Assembly (NCBI GenBank): GCA_021846145.1
Contig: JAJZCJ010000064.1
Span: 1 to 12,834 of the forward strand
DNA: 12,834 bases
Direction: 5' to 3'
DNA from: Bacillota bacterium
Lineage (GTDB): Bacteria; Bacillota; Bacilli; Alicyclobacillales; SLC66
Under the pieces are notes generated by a model, which worked only from the letters and a program-made list of their open reading frames with translations, was not told the origin of the DNA and searched no databases. Position numbers and translations under genes: made by a program. This document shows positions 1 to 6,193 of the stretch, one piece after another. Numbering within the stretch: the first letter of the stretch is position 1; the number at the start of each line of letters is the position of its first letter.

Positions 1-258
1 CACGCCTGAGCCTACATATGGATAGCCCATTAGTTCAAGCGCCCCTTGCATGGTTCCATCCTCACCATACCGACCATGGAGTCCTAAAAACACTACATCC
101 GGATCAAAGGTGCGTATATCATTAAATATAGAGGGCAGTAAATCAAAACCACTTACTTCGTACCCTAGGCTGGATAAGGCCGCCATGATTTGGGCTCCGC
201 TGTTTAACGATACTTCCCGTTCTGCAGAACGACCACCAAAAATTACCGCAATTTTCAC
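1..258 (-). CDS. ddl: D-alanine--D-alanine ligase, N-terminal part (cut by window edge)
   Basis: Ddl joins two D-alanines using ATP in the cytoplasm, making the dipeptide that ends the peptidoglycan stem peptide. Only the first 86 codons are present; the gene continues past position 1. The translation begins with a GTG-initiated KIAVIFGGRSAEREVSLNSG, the characteristic first strand and serine-containing loop of Ddl enzymes. Further on it has LGLHGRYGEDGTMQGALEL, the HGxxGEDG(T)xQG signature, and then the YVGSGV that follows it in the family. The ATP-grasp core lies outside the window. The GTG start at 258-256 is preceded by AGAGGGAG at good distance (about 263-270), which lies just before the stop of the upstream M20 gene (275-277). 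The 16-nt gap suggests co-transcription and perhaps coupled translation with that gene. Identity is secure from motifs; the start is well supported. Confidence 0.93.
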   Translation of the reverse strand, partial: MKIAVIFGGRSAEREVSLNSGAQIMAALSSLGYEVSGFDLLPSIFNDIRTFDPDVVFLGLHGRYGEDGTMQGALELMGYPYVGSGV

Positions 259-274
259 TATTGGCTCCCTCTTT

Positions 275-1390
275 TCATGAAATCATAGCCAATTCCTCAA
301 TCATGCTCATTAACCACTGTATGGGCCATAACAACGCAAAATTGTCATCTATTACTTGGAATTTTGAATCGTGAGTGAAGCCCGAAGTACCCCCTACGAA
401 TAATTGAAATACGGGATAATCTTTACTTACATCACCCAAATCAGTAGCCCCTGATAATTGATCTACTATATGAATGTGTGTAAGTCCATGCTCTTGATTC
501 AATACCTTAAAAGCAATATCCTGTAACCATTTACTTTGTACGAGTGGAGCGTATGAACTGATCAATTGTACATCGATACTTGCTTGCGCCTTTAATTGTT
601 CAAGGATTTCATCCACCGCGCGCGCTTGCATAGCAGCCAACTCCTGCGGAAATTCCGTCCATAACTCAATTCCTGTACGCACAGGGCGGGCTCTTACCTT
701 TAATTGGGGGTCACCAGTGATATACCTGACCTCTTCTTGCCACTTCTCTAAAATCCCAGCATACGTACGAAGCGATGGAGGTCGTTGATCAGAGGGATCA
801 TACTGAGGTGTGCATAAGCGAATACCAATCACACCGTTTGCACCACTGACAAATTGCACGGTCTGCGATGTTAAATCATCTGCCAAGTGGGTAGCAAGCA
901 CTGCGTTGGCCCCAGAAAACCATCCCTCTTCTAACAATCGTTGTTTCCCAGTCCGATAAGGGAGTGGATATTCTAAATCATAAATCGGTCTGCATTCCTC
1001 ACCCGGACATCCAATGATGCGTACGGCCACATCTTTATTAATACCATATGTAAAAAGCAAATAAGTTAGACCAAGCGCGTGCACAGATTGAGCAAAATGT
1101 CCGCATGTATGCTCACAAAACCAAGTACTACCTGACTCCACACCTACCGCATCCAAATCAGCAGTAATCACAATAGATATCGCTGCCTGACCAAATAAAC
1201 CCCAGTCTACAACCGGAGCGCGCCCATGCAATGCCCACTTAACAGGAATCTGCTGTTCAATTAAAAAATCACGCCAAATAGCAATCGTTTTTGATTCCTC
1301 AAAAGCAGGTTCAGCTGTTGCTTGCAATGACTTTGCCAGATGCAAAAGACGGTTTTTGATGCTTATTGACTTTTCATCAAAAATATTCAA
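275..1390 (-). CDS. M20-family metallo-amidohydrolase / dipeptidase (AbgB/PM20D2-like)
   Basis: A 371-residue zinc-type hydrolase of the M20 peptidase group, subfamily M20D by its motifs. The candidate metal ligands are all visible: C96 and H98 in CEHTCGH, E131/E132 in GCPGEEC, H168 in ATHLAD and H340 in GFTHDS. The ADLDA strand (77-81) and a GATDLGDVS segment (314-322) are typical of aminobenzoyl-glutamate hydrolase and acyl-amino-acid hydrolase relatives. There is no signal peptide, so it should act in the cytoplasm on a small peptide or N-acyl amino acid; the substrate cannot be read from the sequence. The start is TTG at 1390-1388, chosen because GGAGGAAC (1399-1406) sits 8 nt upstream. 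Its stop is 16 nt from the ddl start, so it probably shares a transcript with ddl. I see no convincing promoter of its own between it and the mecA terminator. Family is clear, precise substrate unknown. Confidence 0.85.
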   Translation of the reverse strand: MNIFDEKSISIKNRLLHLAKSLQATAEPAFEESKTIAIWRDFLIEQQIPVKWALHGRAPVVDWGLFGQAAISIVITADLDAVGVESGSTWFCEHTCGHFAQSVHALGLTYLLFTYGINKDVAVRIIGCPGEECRPIYDLEYPLPYRTGKQRLLEEGWFSGANAVLATHLADDLTSQTVQFVSGANGVIGIRLCTPQYDPSDQRPPSLRTYAGILEKWQEEVRYITGDPQLKVRARPVRTGIELWTEFPQELAAMQARAVDEILEQLKAQASIDVQLISSYAPLVQSKWLQDIAFKVLNQEHGLTHIHIVDQLSGATDLGDVSKDYPVFQLFVGGTSGFTHDSKFQVIDDNFALLWPIQWLMSMIEELAMIS

Positions 1391-1427
1391 ACCGGAAGTT
1401 CCTCCAGTTTACAAAAAACAGATAATC

Positions 1428-1474
1428 AAAAAAAGAAATGACGACAATGACTAATCAGTCACACCGACATTTCT
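1428..1474 (-). terminator. Probable intrinsic terminator downstream of mecA
   Basis: Read on the minus strand, AGAAATG (1474-1468) can pair with CATTTCT (1440-1434), and an inner TGACT/AGTCA stem closes a 4-nt loop around 1453-1456. The intervening part is imperfectly paired. The hairpin runs directly into seven Ts on the minus strand (plus-strand A tract 1428-1434). It would end transcripts coming from mecA before the M20/ddl pair. The imperfect middle makes its strength uncertain. Confidence 0.6.
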
Positions 1475-1518
1475 CTTTAGACACTATTATACAAAATATT
1501 CCATAATAGTGTCTAAAG
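1475..1518 (-). repeat. 16-bp perfect inverted repeat overlapping the mecA stop codon
   Basis: CTTTAGACACTATTAT (1475-1490) is the exact reverse complement of the sequence at 1503-1518, with a 12-nt spacer. The repeat contains the last codons and the stop of mecA (stop at 1487-1489), followed in the same frame by a second stop, TAG. In mecA mRNA it would fold into a long A/U-rich hairpin lying directly upstream of the U-tract hairpin at 1428-1474. It has no U tract of its own on the minus strand. On the plus strand it is followed by CATGATTTTTT, so it could also act in that direction. Likely role: transcript-end structure or mRNA stabiliser. Confidence 0.75.
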
Positions 1519-2074
1519 CATGATTTTTTAATACACATTTCCCATACTCTTCAAGTATGGCCGTCGTTACACTTGTCAATTCACCATACTCATGAAGCAC
1601 AGACCAAATAGAATCAGAAATCGCCTCATCGATATTGTCATTTTCAAATGCAAGGTGATATTTTTGTTCATACACATAAAGAGACACTTCGAGCGCACCA
1701 TAATGATTCAATGCTTGTGCGACCCGAATCACTTCTTCAAAATCAGGGAAAGTAAAGATAAATGAACTAAATGGATCAACTTCTTGACTTTCTTCCTCTT
1801 CTTCATCTGGGCTGTTCGAGTGAGGTGGCAAACTTGGTACTTGCGTCACGATAACGACAACGCCTTCTGTAGGCATGGTAAACGCTTCAACTGCAATTGG
1901 CCCTACAATCTCAAATCCCACTTCAGAATACGCGACTTCCATTATGTCCCAGAACAGTTCTTGTACCTTCTTGCCATTCTGCCACACTTCTTCTTTTTCA
2001 ATGCCGCGTGTTTCAAGATCTTCATAACTGATGAATATTCTCACTTTGTTCTTGGAGATCTTTTCCACCCGCAT
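1487..2074 (-). CDS. mecA: Adaptor protein MecA
   Basis: MecA is the adaptor that loads substrates such as the competence factor ComK onto the ClpC/ClpP protease and helps assemble the ClpC hexamer. This 195-residue protein has the two-domain MecA layout. The N-terminal substrate-binding domain (about 1-78) contains ISYEDLETRGIEKEE and QELFWDIME, close to the conserved ISYxDxEDRG...EELFWEMM pattern. A very acidic linker (DEEEEE at 90-95) follows. The C-terminal ClpC-binding domain (about 104-195) ends with LHEYGELTS and ILEEYGK, as in Bacillus MecA. The ATG at 2074-2072 is the natural start by homology; the ribosome binding site upstream is weak (an AGGG/GGG-type stretch). It lies 109 bp downstream of ccpA on the same strand and may have its own promoter, but none is clear. 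Its 3' end is built into a perfect inverted repeat. Confidence 0.92.
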   Translation of the reverse strand: MRVEKISKNKVRIFISYEDLETRGIEKEEVWQNGKKVQELFWDIMEVAYSEVGFEIVGPIAVEAFTMPTEGVVVIVTQVPSLPPHSNSPDEEEEESQEVDPFSSFIFTFPDFEEVIRVAQALNHYGALEVSLYVYEQKYHLAFENDNIDEAISDSIWSVLHEYGELTSVTTAILEEYGKCVLKNHALDTIMEYFV

Positions 2075-2135
2075 CGTAATCCCAACCCTTCACGCGCTAG
2101 TTATGCGCTTTTCTGTAATCATACTCACAAATAAA

Positions 2136-2179
2136 AGATTACGCTAGTGGAAAATACACGGTAAGCATGATTTACTAGC
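2136..2179 (-). terminator. Weak candidate terminator after ccpA
   Basis: On the minus strand GCTAGT (2179-2174) pairs with ACTAGC (2148-2143), extendable with A/T pairs across a small bulge. It is followed by AATCTTTTATTT rather than a clean U run. The loop is large. It may only partly end ccpA transcripts, so read-through into mecA is possible. Confidence 0.3.
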
Positions 2180-2183
2180 CTAT

Positions 2184-3182
2184 TTATAGGCGCTGCATCG
2201 TCGAAGCGCGTTCTTCAATCTGATGAGGAAGAATTACCGTATACGTAGATACATGCGCATCACTTAACAACTTAGTCAAAAAACGCATCGCCACCGCGCC
2301 ATAGTCATACATAGGCTGTGAAATGGTGGTTAAAAGTGGACGAGTCAACTGTGTGATCTTTGTATTGTCAAACGCCAATATCATTACGTCGTTGGGCACG
2401 TAAAATTGTAAATCCTGACACGCATGCAACGCCGCAACTGCCAATTCATCATTACAAGTAAGTAAAGCCTGGGGTCGATCAACGCTCAAGTGACTGCGAA
2501 TGGACGCCAAGGCACTCGAATACTCCTCTTTGGGTGTGACAAAGTAAATAGGTTCAAGTCCTGCATCTTGCATCGCGCGATCATAACCTTGCTTACGGGT
2601 ATCTGACAACGCATTCAACCCTTCAGGCCCAGAGACAAACGCAATCTTTTGATTGCCTCTAGCAATTAAATAGTTCACTGCATCCATAGAAGCCTGCTTA
2701 TTGTTAATGTTAACCGAAGGAATTCTGCCTTCTGGATCATCAGTTCGACACAACACTACTGGTAATTGTGCTTGTTCAAAAATATCCACATGCTCCTGGC
2801 GCAGTTCCATGGTCATAAAAAGCAACCCATCCACTTGCTTTTCCCACATCGTACCTACCAAATCTGCCTCTCGCTGCAACTGACCATCAGAATTGGAGAG
2901 AATAATGTGGTATTGATACATCCGCGCCACATCTTCGATACCCCGCACCAATTCGGCCATAAAAGTGGCCGACACATCAGGTACAATCACGCCGATCGTT
3001 TTAGTCTTTTTGCTAGCAAGTCCCCTCGCTACCGCATTGGGACGATAGGAAAGCTGAGCAATTGCATCTAACACTCTTTTTTTTGTCTCTTCCTTCACCA
3101 CTGCGGTATCATTTAATACCCTGGAAACGGTGGCCATCGAAACACCCGCAACACGAGCTACATCATAAATGGTTGCACTCAA
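2184..3182 (-). CDS. ccpA: Catabolite control protein A (LacI-family regulator)
   Basis: CcpA is the LacI/GalR-family master regulator of carbon catabolite control in Firmicutes; with HPr-Ser-P it binds cre sites. The 332-residue protein has the N-terminal helix-turn-helix TIYDVARVAGVSMATVSRVLN (4-24). It also has the hinge segment RPNAVARGLASKKT, conserved in CcpA. The periplasmic-binding-like core carries GIEDVA, YHIILSNSD, KQVDGLLFM, IPSVNI, VPNDV, AFDNT and QPMYDYGAVAMRFLTK. These are CcpA-specific rather than generic LacI features, including the regions known to contact HPr-Ser-P. The start is TTG (3182-3180), with AAGGAGGG about 8 nt upstream. It follows the UvrD-like helicase after a 31-nt gap, so it may be carried on the same transcript. 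This placement differs from Bacillus subtilis, where ccpA follows aroA. Assignment is strong; regulation here is unproven. Confidence 0.92.
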   Translation of the reverse strand: MSATIYDVARVAGVSMATVSRVLNDTAVVKEETKKRVLDAIAQLSYRPNAVARGLASKKTKTIGVIVPDVSATFMAELVRGIEDVARMYQYHIILSNSDGQLQREADLVGTMWEKQVDGLLFMTMELRQEHVDIFEQAQLPVVLCRTDDPEGRIPSVNINNKQASMDAVNYLIARGNQKIAFVSGPEGLNALSDTRKQGYDRAMQDAGLEPIYFVTPKEEYSSALASIRSHLSVDRPQALLTCNDELAVAALHACQDLQFYVPNDVMILAFDNTKITQLTRPLLTTISQPMYDYGAVAMRFLTKLLSDAHVSTYTVILPHQIEERASTMQRL

Positions 3183-3213
3183 ACCTGAACCCTCCTTGAA
3201 TTGAATGACTACC

Positions 3214-5124
3214 TTATTCCCTATTTGTCGCTGTTACACCTTTTAATTTAGAAAAAGATTGACGATCACTAAAAATATGCATTTCATCTAAAAAAGGAGA
3301 AGGATTACACATAATGTTCCCCTCTCGTTTGGAATAACTCAACCACAGTCGCTGCCTCGCCCTCGTACAGCCCACATACAAGAGACGCCTTTCTTCTGCG
3401 AGACCAATTGCGGCATCGTGCTTTTGCGCGACTACCTTGCGATGAGGTAGCACACTATCATGTAATCCAAGCAAAAATACGGCATCAAATTCCAATCCTT
3501 TTGCGCCATGCATCGTAAGTACTTGTATCGGAGATACACGCATAGTGAGCATGTGAATACGCGTGTTCACCGATTCCAGCCACTCTCGCAATGACTGCAG
3601 AGGCGGTATCCCTTTCTCTACCAGCCGCACAGCACTACTGCCTTTATCATCATGCCTACTCCCTTTGCGCTTCTCAAAATAAGGTTGATAGGCTCGCCAT
3701 ACTTCATGATACGCGGCGCTGGCAGACATCGTATTCACTTTTTCAAAAAGCTTGAGGAATGCTTGCGATAGCCCAAATCGATCCCAAGAAGCCACTTTCG
3801 TGATCCAATTATTACTATTATTAGCATAAAGATGAAAAACGGGCTCATAATTTGCATAATGGTACCCATTGCCGATCAAAAATTGGTTAAATACTTGTTG
3901 CGTCTCTTGTAACGTTGCCGTTCTAGAGGCTACCTTCAACCACTTGATAAGATTCTGCACATCAAATTGCTTATAGGGAAGCAAGGCAGCATCATGGACA
4001 GAAAACGTGATGCCCTGATTCCAAAGCGCCTCAACCACGGAATAAAGCTGGTAATTCGTTCGCGCTAAAATCCCAATCGAACGGTTCCCTTTTTGTGCTA
4101 GTGGCATAATCTTTGTTGCTATCGCCACCGCTTCCGTCCATTCGTCTGGAAATACGTTCAACACCGGTAATGCACCATCACCAACCATGCCCTCAAATCG
4201 CTTTTCCCTACGTTCCAAATTATGTGCAATCAATTGGGAAGCAGATGCGATGATGGGATCGACAGAGCGAAAGTTCTTTGCGAGAATGACCTCATTTGCG
4301 TGTGGATACGTAGACAAAAATAATTGAATCACACTACTTTGTGCCCCGCGAAACCCATAAATAGATTGATCATCATCTCCTACAACTGTTAACGGAATTA
4401 CGTCCTTGCACAATTTTTGCAGCGCTAGCCACTGAACGTGACTCGTATCCTGAAACTCGTCTACCATCACAGAACGCGACTGAGAATGCAAGAATTCTAC
4501 AAAACCGCGATCATCAAGTTGCTTGTAAAAATGAAGTAAGATGTCATCAAAATCCCATCTTCCCATTTGTGATTTCATGTCCTCATACTGCCTAAATGCA
4601 AATAGCAGTTCAGGCTTACGCTGTATCATGAGTTGTTCTGGGTCACTTGATGAGTTTTTGACCAGCGTAATGGTTTGCATGGCTTCCTCAACCAGTTCAT
4701 CTTCAGGATTTCGCGAACTATTGCGCAATACTTGGCGGATTAGTTTTCGGTTTTCTCCATCCGTAATCAGTTGCGGTAAAACACCATAATACTTAGCATA
4801 TAATCGCAAAAAAAGGGAGTGAAACGTTCCTGCATTCACGCGACTTAATACCGGATTCAATTGCGAAAGTCGATGCCTTAATTCGGAGGCGCTTTTTCTA
4901 GTAAACGTGAAGATAAGCAATTGTTCTGGAGCCAACCCTTCAACAAGATGTAAATAAGCCGCGCGCATCGTAATCACCATCGTTTTCCCACTGCCAGGGC
5001 CGGCAAATACAGCCTGAGCCGCCAGAGGATATGCGACAGCTTGCCATTGATCATCCGTCAAATTCATCCCTTGTTCTTGAATAAGTGTTTGGAACTGAGA
5101 TTTATTCATGCGCAGAGTACGCAT
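3214..5124 (-). CDS. UvrD/PcrA-like superfamily 1A DNA helicase, short form
   Basis: An ATP-dependent 3'-5' DNA helicase of the UvrD/Rep/PcrA group by motif content. All motifs are present in 636 residues: Q motif LTDDQWQAV (22-30), Walker A AGPGSGKT (41-48), motif Ia FTFTRKSASEL (72-82), GTFHSLFLRLY (99-109), Walker B DEFQD (222-226), motif III GDDDQSIYGFRG (249-260), NFRS (284-287), motif V LTMHGAKGLEFD (536-547) and motif VI EERRLLYVGCTRAR (577-590). It is shorter than typical PcrA/UvrD (about 720-740) and ends soon after motif VI, so it seems to lack the C-terminal Tudor-like RNA-polymerase-binding region. It is therefore probably not the housekeeping pcrA. The start is ambiguous: ATG at 5124 overlaps the upstream 82-aa gene by 23 nt, while ATG at 5109 gives an 8-nt overlap. 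Neither has a strong ribosome binding site, which suggests translational coupling. It is followed by ccpA. Confidence 0.9.
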   Translation of the reverse strand: MRTLRMNKSQFQTLIQEQGMNLTDDQWQAVAYPLAAQAVFAGPGSGKTMVITMRAAYLHLVEGLAPEQLLIFTFTRKSASELRHRLSQLNPVLSRVNAGTFHSLFLRLYAKYYGVLPQLITDGENRKLIRQVLRNSSRNPEDELVEEAMQTITLVKNSSSDPEQLMIQRKPELLFAFRQYEDMKSQMGRWDFDDILLHFYKQLDDRGFVEFLHSQSRSVMVDEFQDTSHVQWLALQKLCKDVIPLTVVGDDDQSIYGFRGAQSSVIQLFLSTYPHANEVILAKNFRSVDPIIASASQLIAHNLERREKRFEGMVGDGALPVLNVFPDEWTEAVAIATKIMPLAQKGNRSIGILARTNYQLYSVVEALWNQGITFSVHDAALLPYKQFDVQNLIKWLKVASRTATLQETQQVFNQFLIGNGYHYANYEPVFHLYANNSNNWITKVASWDRFGLSQAFLKLFEKVNTMSASAAYHEVWRAYQPYFEKRKGSRHDDKGSSAVRLVEKGIPPLQSLREWLESVNTRIHMLTMRVSPIQVLTMHGAKGLEFDAVFLLGLHDSVLPHRKVVAQKHDAAIGLAEERRLLYVGCTRARQRLWLSYSKREGNIMCNPSPFLDEMHIFSDRQSFSKLKGVTATNRE

Positions 5125-5350
5125 CCAAAAAACCTGTTAATCCCACAATGCGACGCTCCAACCACTTTTTCTCTGTCAACAATATTGCGATTTTATCTAA
5201 ATCTTGCGCTTGAAAAGAGTCCATCACCAAATTTTCAATTTCTGCTTGCCTTTGTTGCCATCCAAAAAGCACGTGATGTAACCGCTGTATTCGATGTTCA
5301 CGATGGCGAAAAACAGCATCTCGAAGAAACCTCGATGTAGATTCACTCAT
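5102..5350 (-). CDS. Small hypothetical protein, 82 aa, paralogue of its upstream neighbour
   Basis: I do not recognise a named family. The protein is highly charged and predicted helical, rich in Arg, His, Gln and Glu in its first half, with no signal peptide, membrane segment or metal motif. Its C-terminal half aligns without gaps to the C-terminal half of the adjacent 84-aa protein. The shared pattern is VM..F...DL..IA.L....K, then L..F....SA, with about a third of positions identical over 39 residues. This suggests an old tandem duplication. It starts at ATG 5350-5348, which has no good ribosome binding site (an AGAGG lies too far upstream, at about 14 nt). It sits 16 nt after the 84-aa gene and overlaps the helicase start, so coupled translation within one operon is likely. 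Conserved tight packing between a SprT-like gene and a helicase argues that it is a real gene. Confidence 0.72.
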   Translation of the reverse strand: MSESTSRFLRDAVFRHREHRIQRLHHVLFGWQQRQAEIENLVMDSFQAQDLDKIAILLTEKKWLERRIVGLTGFLDAYSAHE

Positions 5351-5366
5351 CTCTAGATCACATCCT

Positions 5367-5621
5367 CTATGCCAAAGGCATGGTTAAACGTGCTGACCAT
5401 TTTTTGATAAACTGTTGTAAGTCTAGGACAAAATCTTTCTCTAATTTCGTCTGATCCATGAGACTCGCAATCCCTTGCAAGTCTTCGTTACGAAACAGGC
5501 TCATAACTTTCTCAGTCACTTGCCCATCATCACTACTCATCGTGGCCGCTGCTTCTTGGTAGCAATCATTGATAAGTGCCAGTATCGTTTGAACGGATTC
5601 AGAAGTTACCACGTTGCTCAA
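5367..5621 (-). CDS. Small hypothetical protein, 84 aa, in sprT-helicase operon
   Basis: Family not recognised. The protein is predicted largely helical and acidic, with no membrane segment or signal peptide. Its second half (VMSLFRNEDLQGIASLMDQ and onward) resembles the corresponding part of the 82-aa product encoded next, pointing to paralogy. It starts at TTG 5621-5619, whose TTGA overlaps the TGA stop of the sprT-like gene by 4 nt. AAAGGAG lies about 10 nt upstream inside the sprT coding end. This is a classic translationally coupled arrangement and supports both the start and the reality of the gene. Possible role: an accessory or partner protein of SprT or the helicase; this is inferred from position only. 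Confidence 0.75.
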   Translation of the reverse strand: MSNVVTSESVQTILALINDCYQEAAATMSSDDGQVTEKVMSLFRNEDLQGIASLMDQTKLEKDFVLDLQQFIKKWSARLTMPLA

Positions 5622-6121
5622 TTGAATACATCTCCTTTATTAGTAAATAGATTATCAAATTCGTTAGTCAAACATAATTTTCCTCGACAATTGCCACAAA
5701 CGAATTTTTTTAAATTGATACGATTTCTGCGCATGTATTTCATACCACAAGATTGACACTCGTATTCATAACGATAGGTGCGCAAATTAAGTGCTGATCT
5801 GTCTGCATACCTAATCCCATTCACCTGTTCTAACAGAAGCTGAAAATCTTTATCTCGATGACGAAACCCGCGTCCTGCCAAATGAAGGTGATAGTGGCAT
5901 AATTCGTGCTTAATAGTCATGATCAATCCAACGCTTCCTACTTGCATCGCGTATCGCCAATTGATTTCGATATGATGCGTTGTTAAGAGATATCTCCCAC
6001 CGACACTTCGCAAACGAGGATTATATCGGCAATCATGTAAAAATGGCTGATGAAAAGCCTGTAAAGAAATGCTTTTGGTTAATTTTAGCAAGCCCTCGTT
6101 AGTTTCAGGTAGATTGCTCAT
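5618..6121 (-). CDS. SprT-like zinc metalloprotease-family protein (YdcK type)
   Basis: A 167-residue SprT-family protein resembling Bacillus YdcK. The zincin motif is in KHELCHYHLH (H72, E73, H76), and GRGFRHRDKDF supplies a likely third ligand, H88. A C-terminal zinc ribbon has two Cys pairs: C122/C125 in CQSC and C142/C145 in CGNC. Near the N-terminus LTKSISLQAFHQPFLHD and the GGRYLL segment match the family pattern. The eukaryotic relative Spartan degrades DNA-protein crosslinks; bacterial SprT-like proteins are poorly characterised, so a protease role is inferred. It starts at ATG 6121-6119 with AGGAG 6 nt upstream. It is the first gene of a tight string (sprT, two small genes, helicase, ccpA) and is divergent from the phosphoesterase gene. 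Family assignment is firm; function is not. Confidence 0.9.
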   Translation of the reverse strand: MSNLPETNEGLLKLTKSISLQAFHQPFLHDCRYNPRLRSVGGRYLLTTHHIEINWRYAMQVGSVGLIMTIKHELCHYHLHLAGRGFRHRDKDFQLLLEQVNGIRYADRSALNLRTYRYEYECQSCGMKYMRRNRINLKKFVCGNCRGKLCLTNEFDNLFTNKGDVFN

Positions 6122-6141
6122 AAATAACTCCTAGTGCATTA

Positions 6142-6158
6142 ATGAAATCGTACTTCAT
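6142..6158. promoter_or_regulatory. Inverted repeat in the sprT / phosphoesterase divergent region
   Basis: ATGAA (6142-6146) and TTCAT (6154-6158) form a perfect 5-bp inverted repeat with a 7-nt spacer. It lies where the -35 region of the phosphoesterase promoter should be and just upstream of the sprT ribosome binding site. It could be a binding site for a regulator controlling both directions. The repeat is short and may be chance. Confidence 0.25.
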
Positions 6159-6160
6159 CA

Positions 6161-6185
6161 TGGTACAATCAACTCAGAAAGGGGG
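6161..6185 (+). promoter_or_regulatory. Extended -10 promoter and ribosome binding site of the phosphoesterase gene
   Basis: TGGTACAAT at 6161-6169 fits an extended -10 element (TGn followed by TACAAT, one mismatch to TATAAT). No good -35 is seen, which an extended -10 can tolerate. Transcription would begin near 6176, followed at once by AAAGGGGG (6178-6185). That ribosome binding site lies 8 nt before the ATT codon at 6194. An mRNA starting there would exclude the upstream ATG at 6160. Confidence 0.6.
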
Positions 6186-6193
6186 CAAGTACT

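Noticed and set aside
3122..3136. cre-like sequence (near match to TGNAANCGNWNNCA) inside the ccpA coding region
   Set aside because: It encodes the conserved helix-turn-helix residues ATVSR, so the resemblance is explained by coding constraint, and it is an imperfect match.
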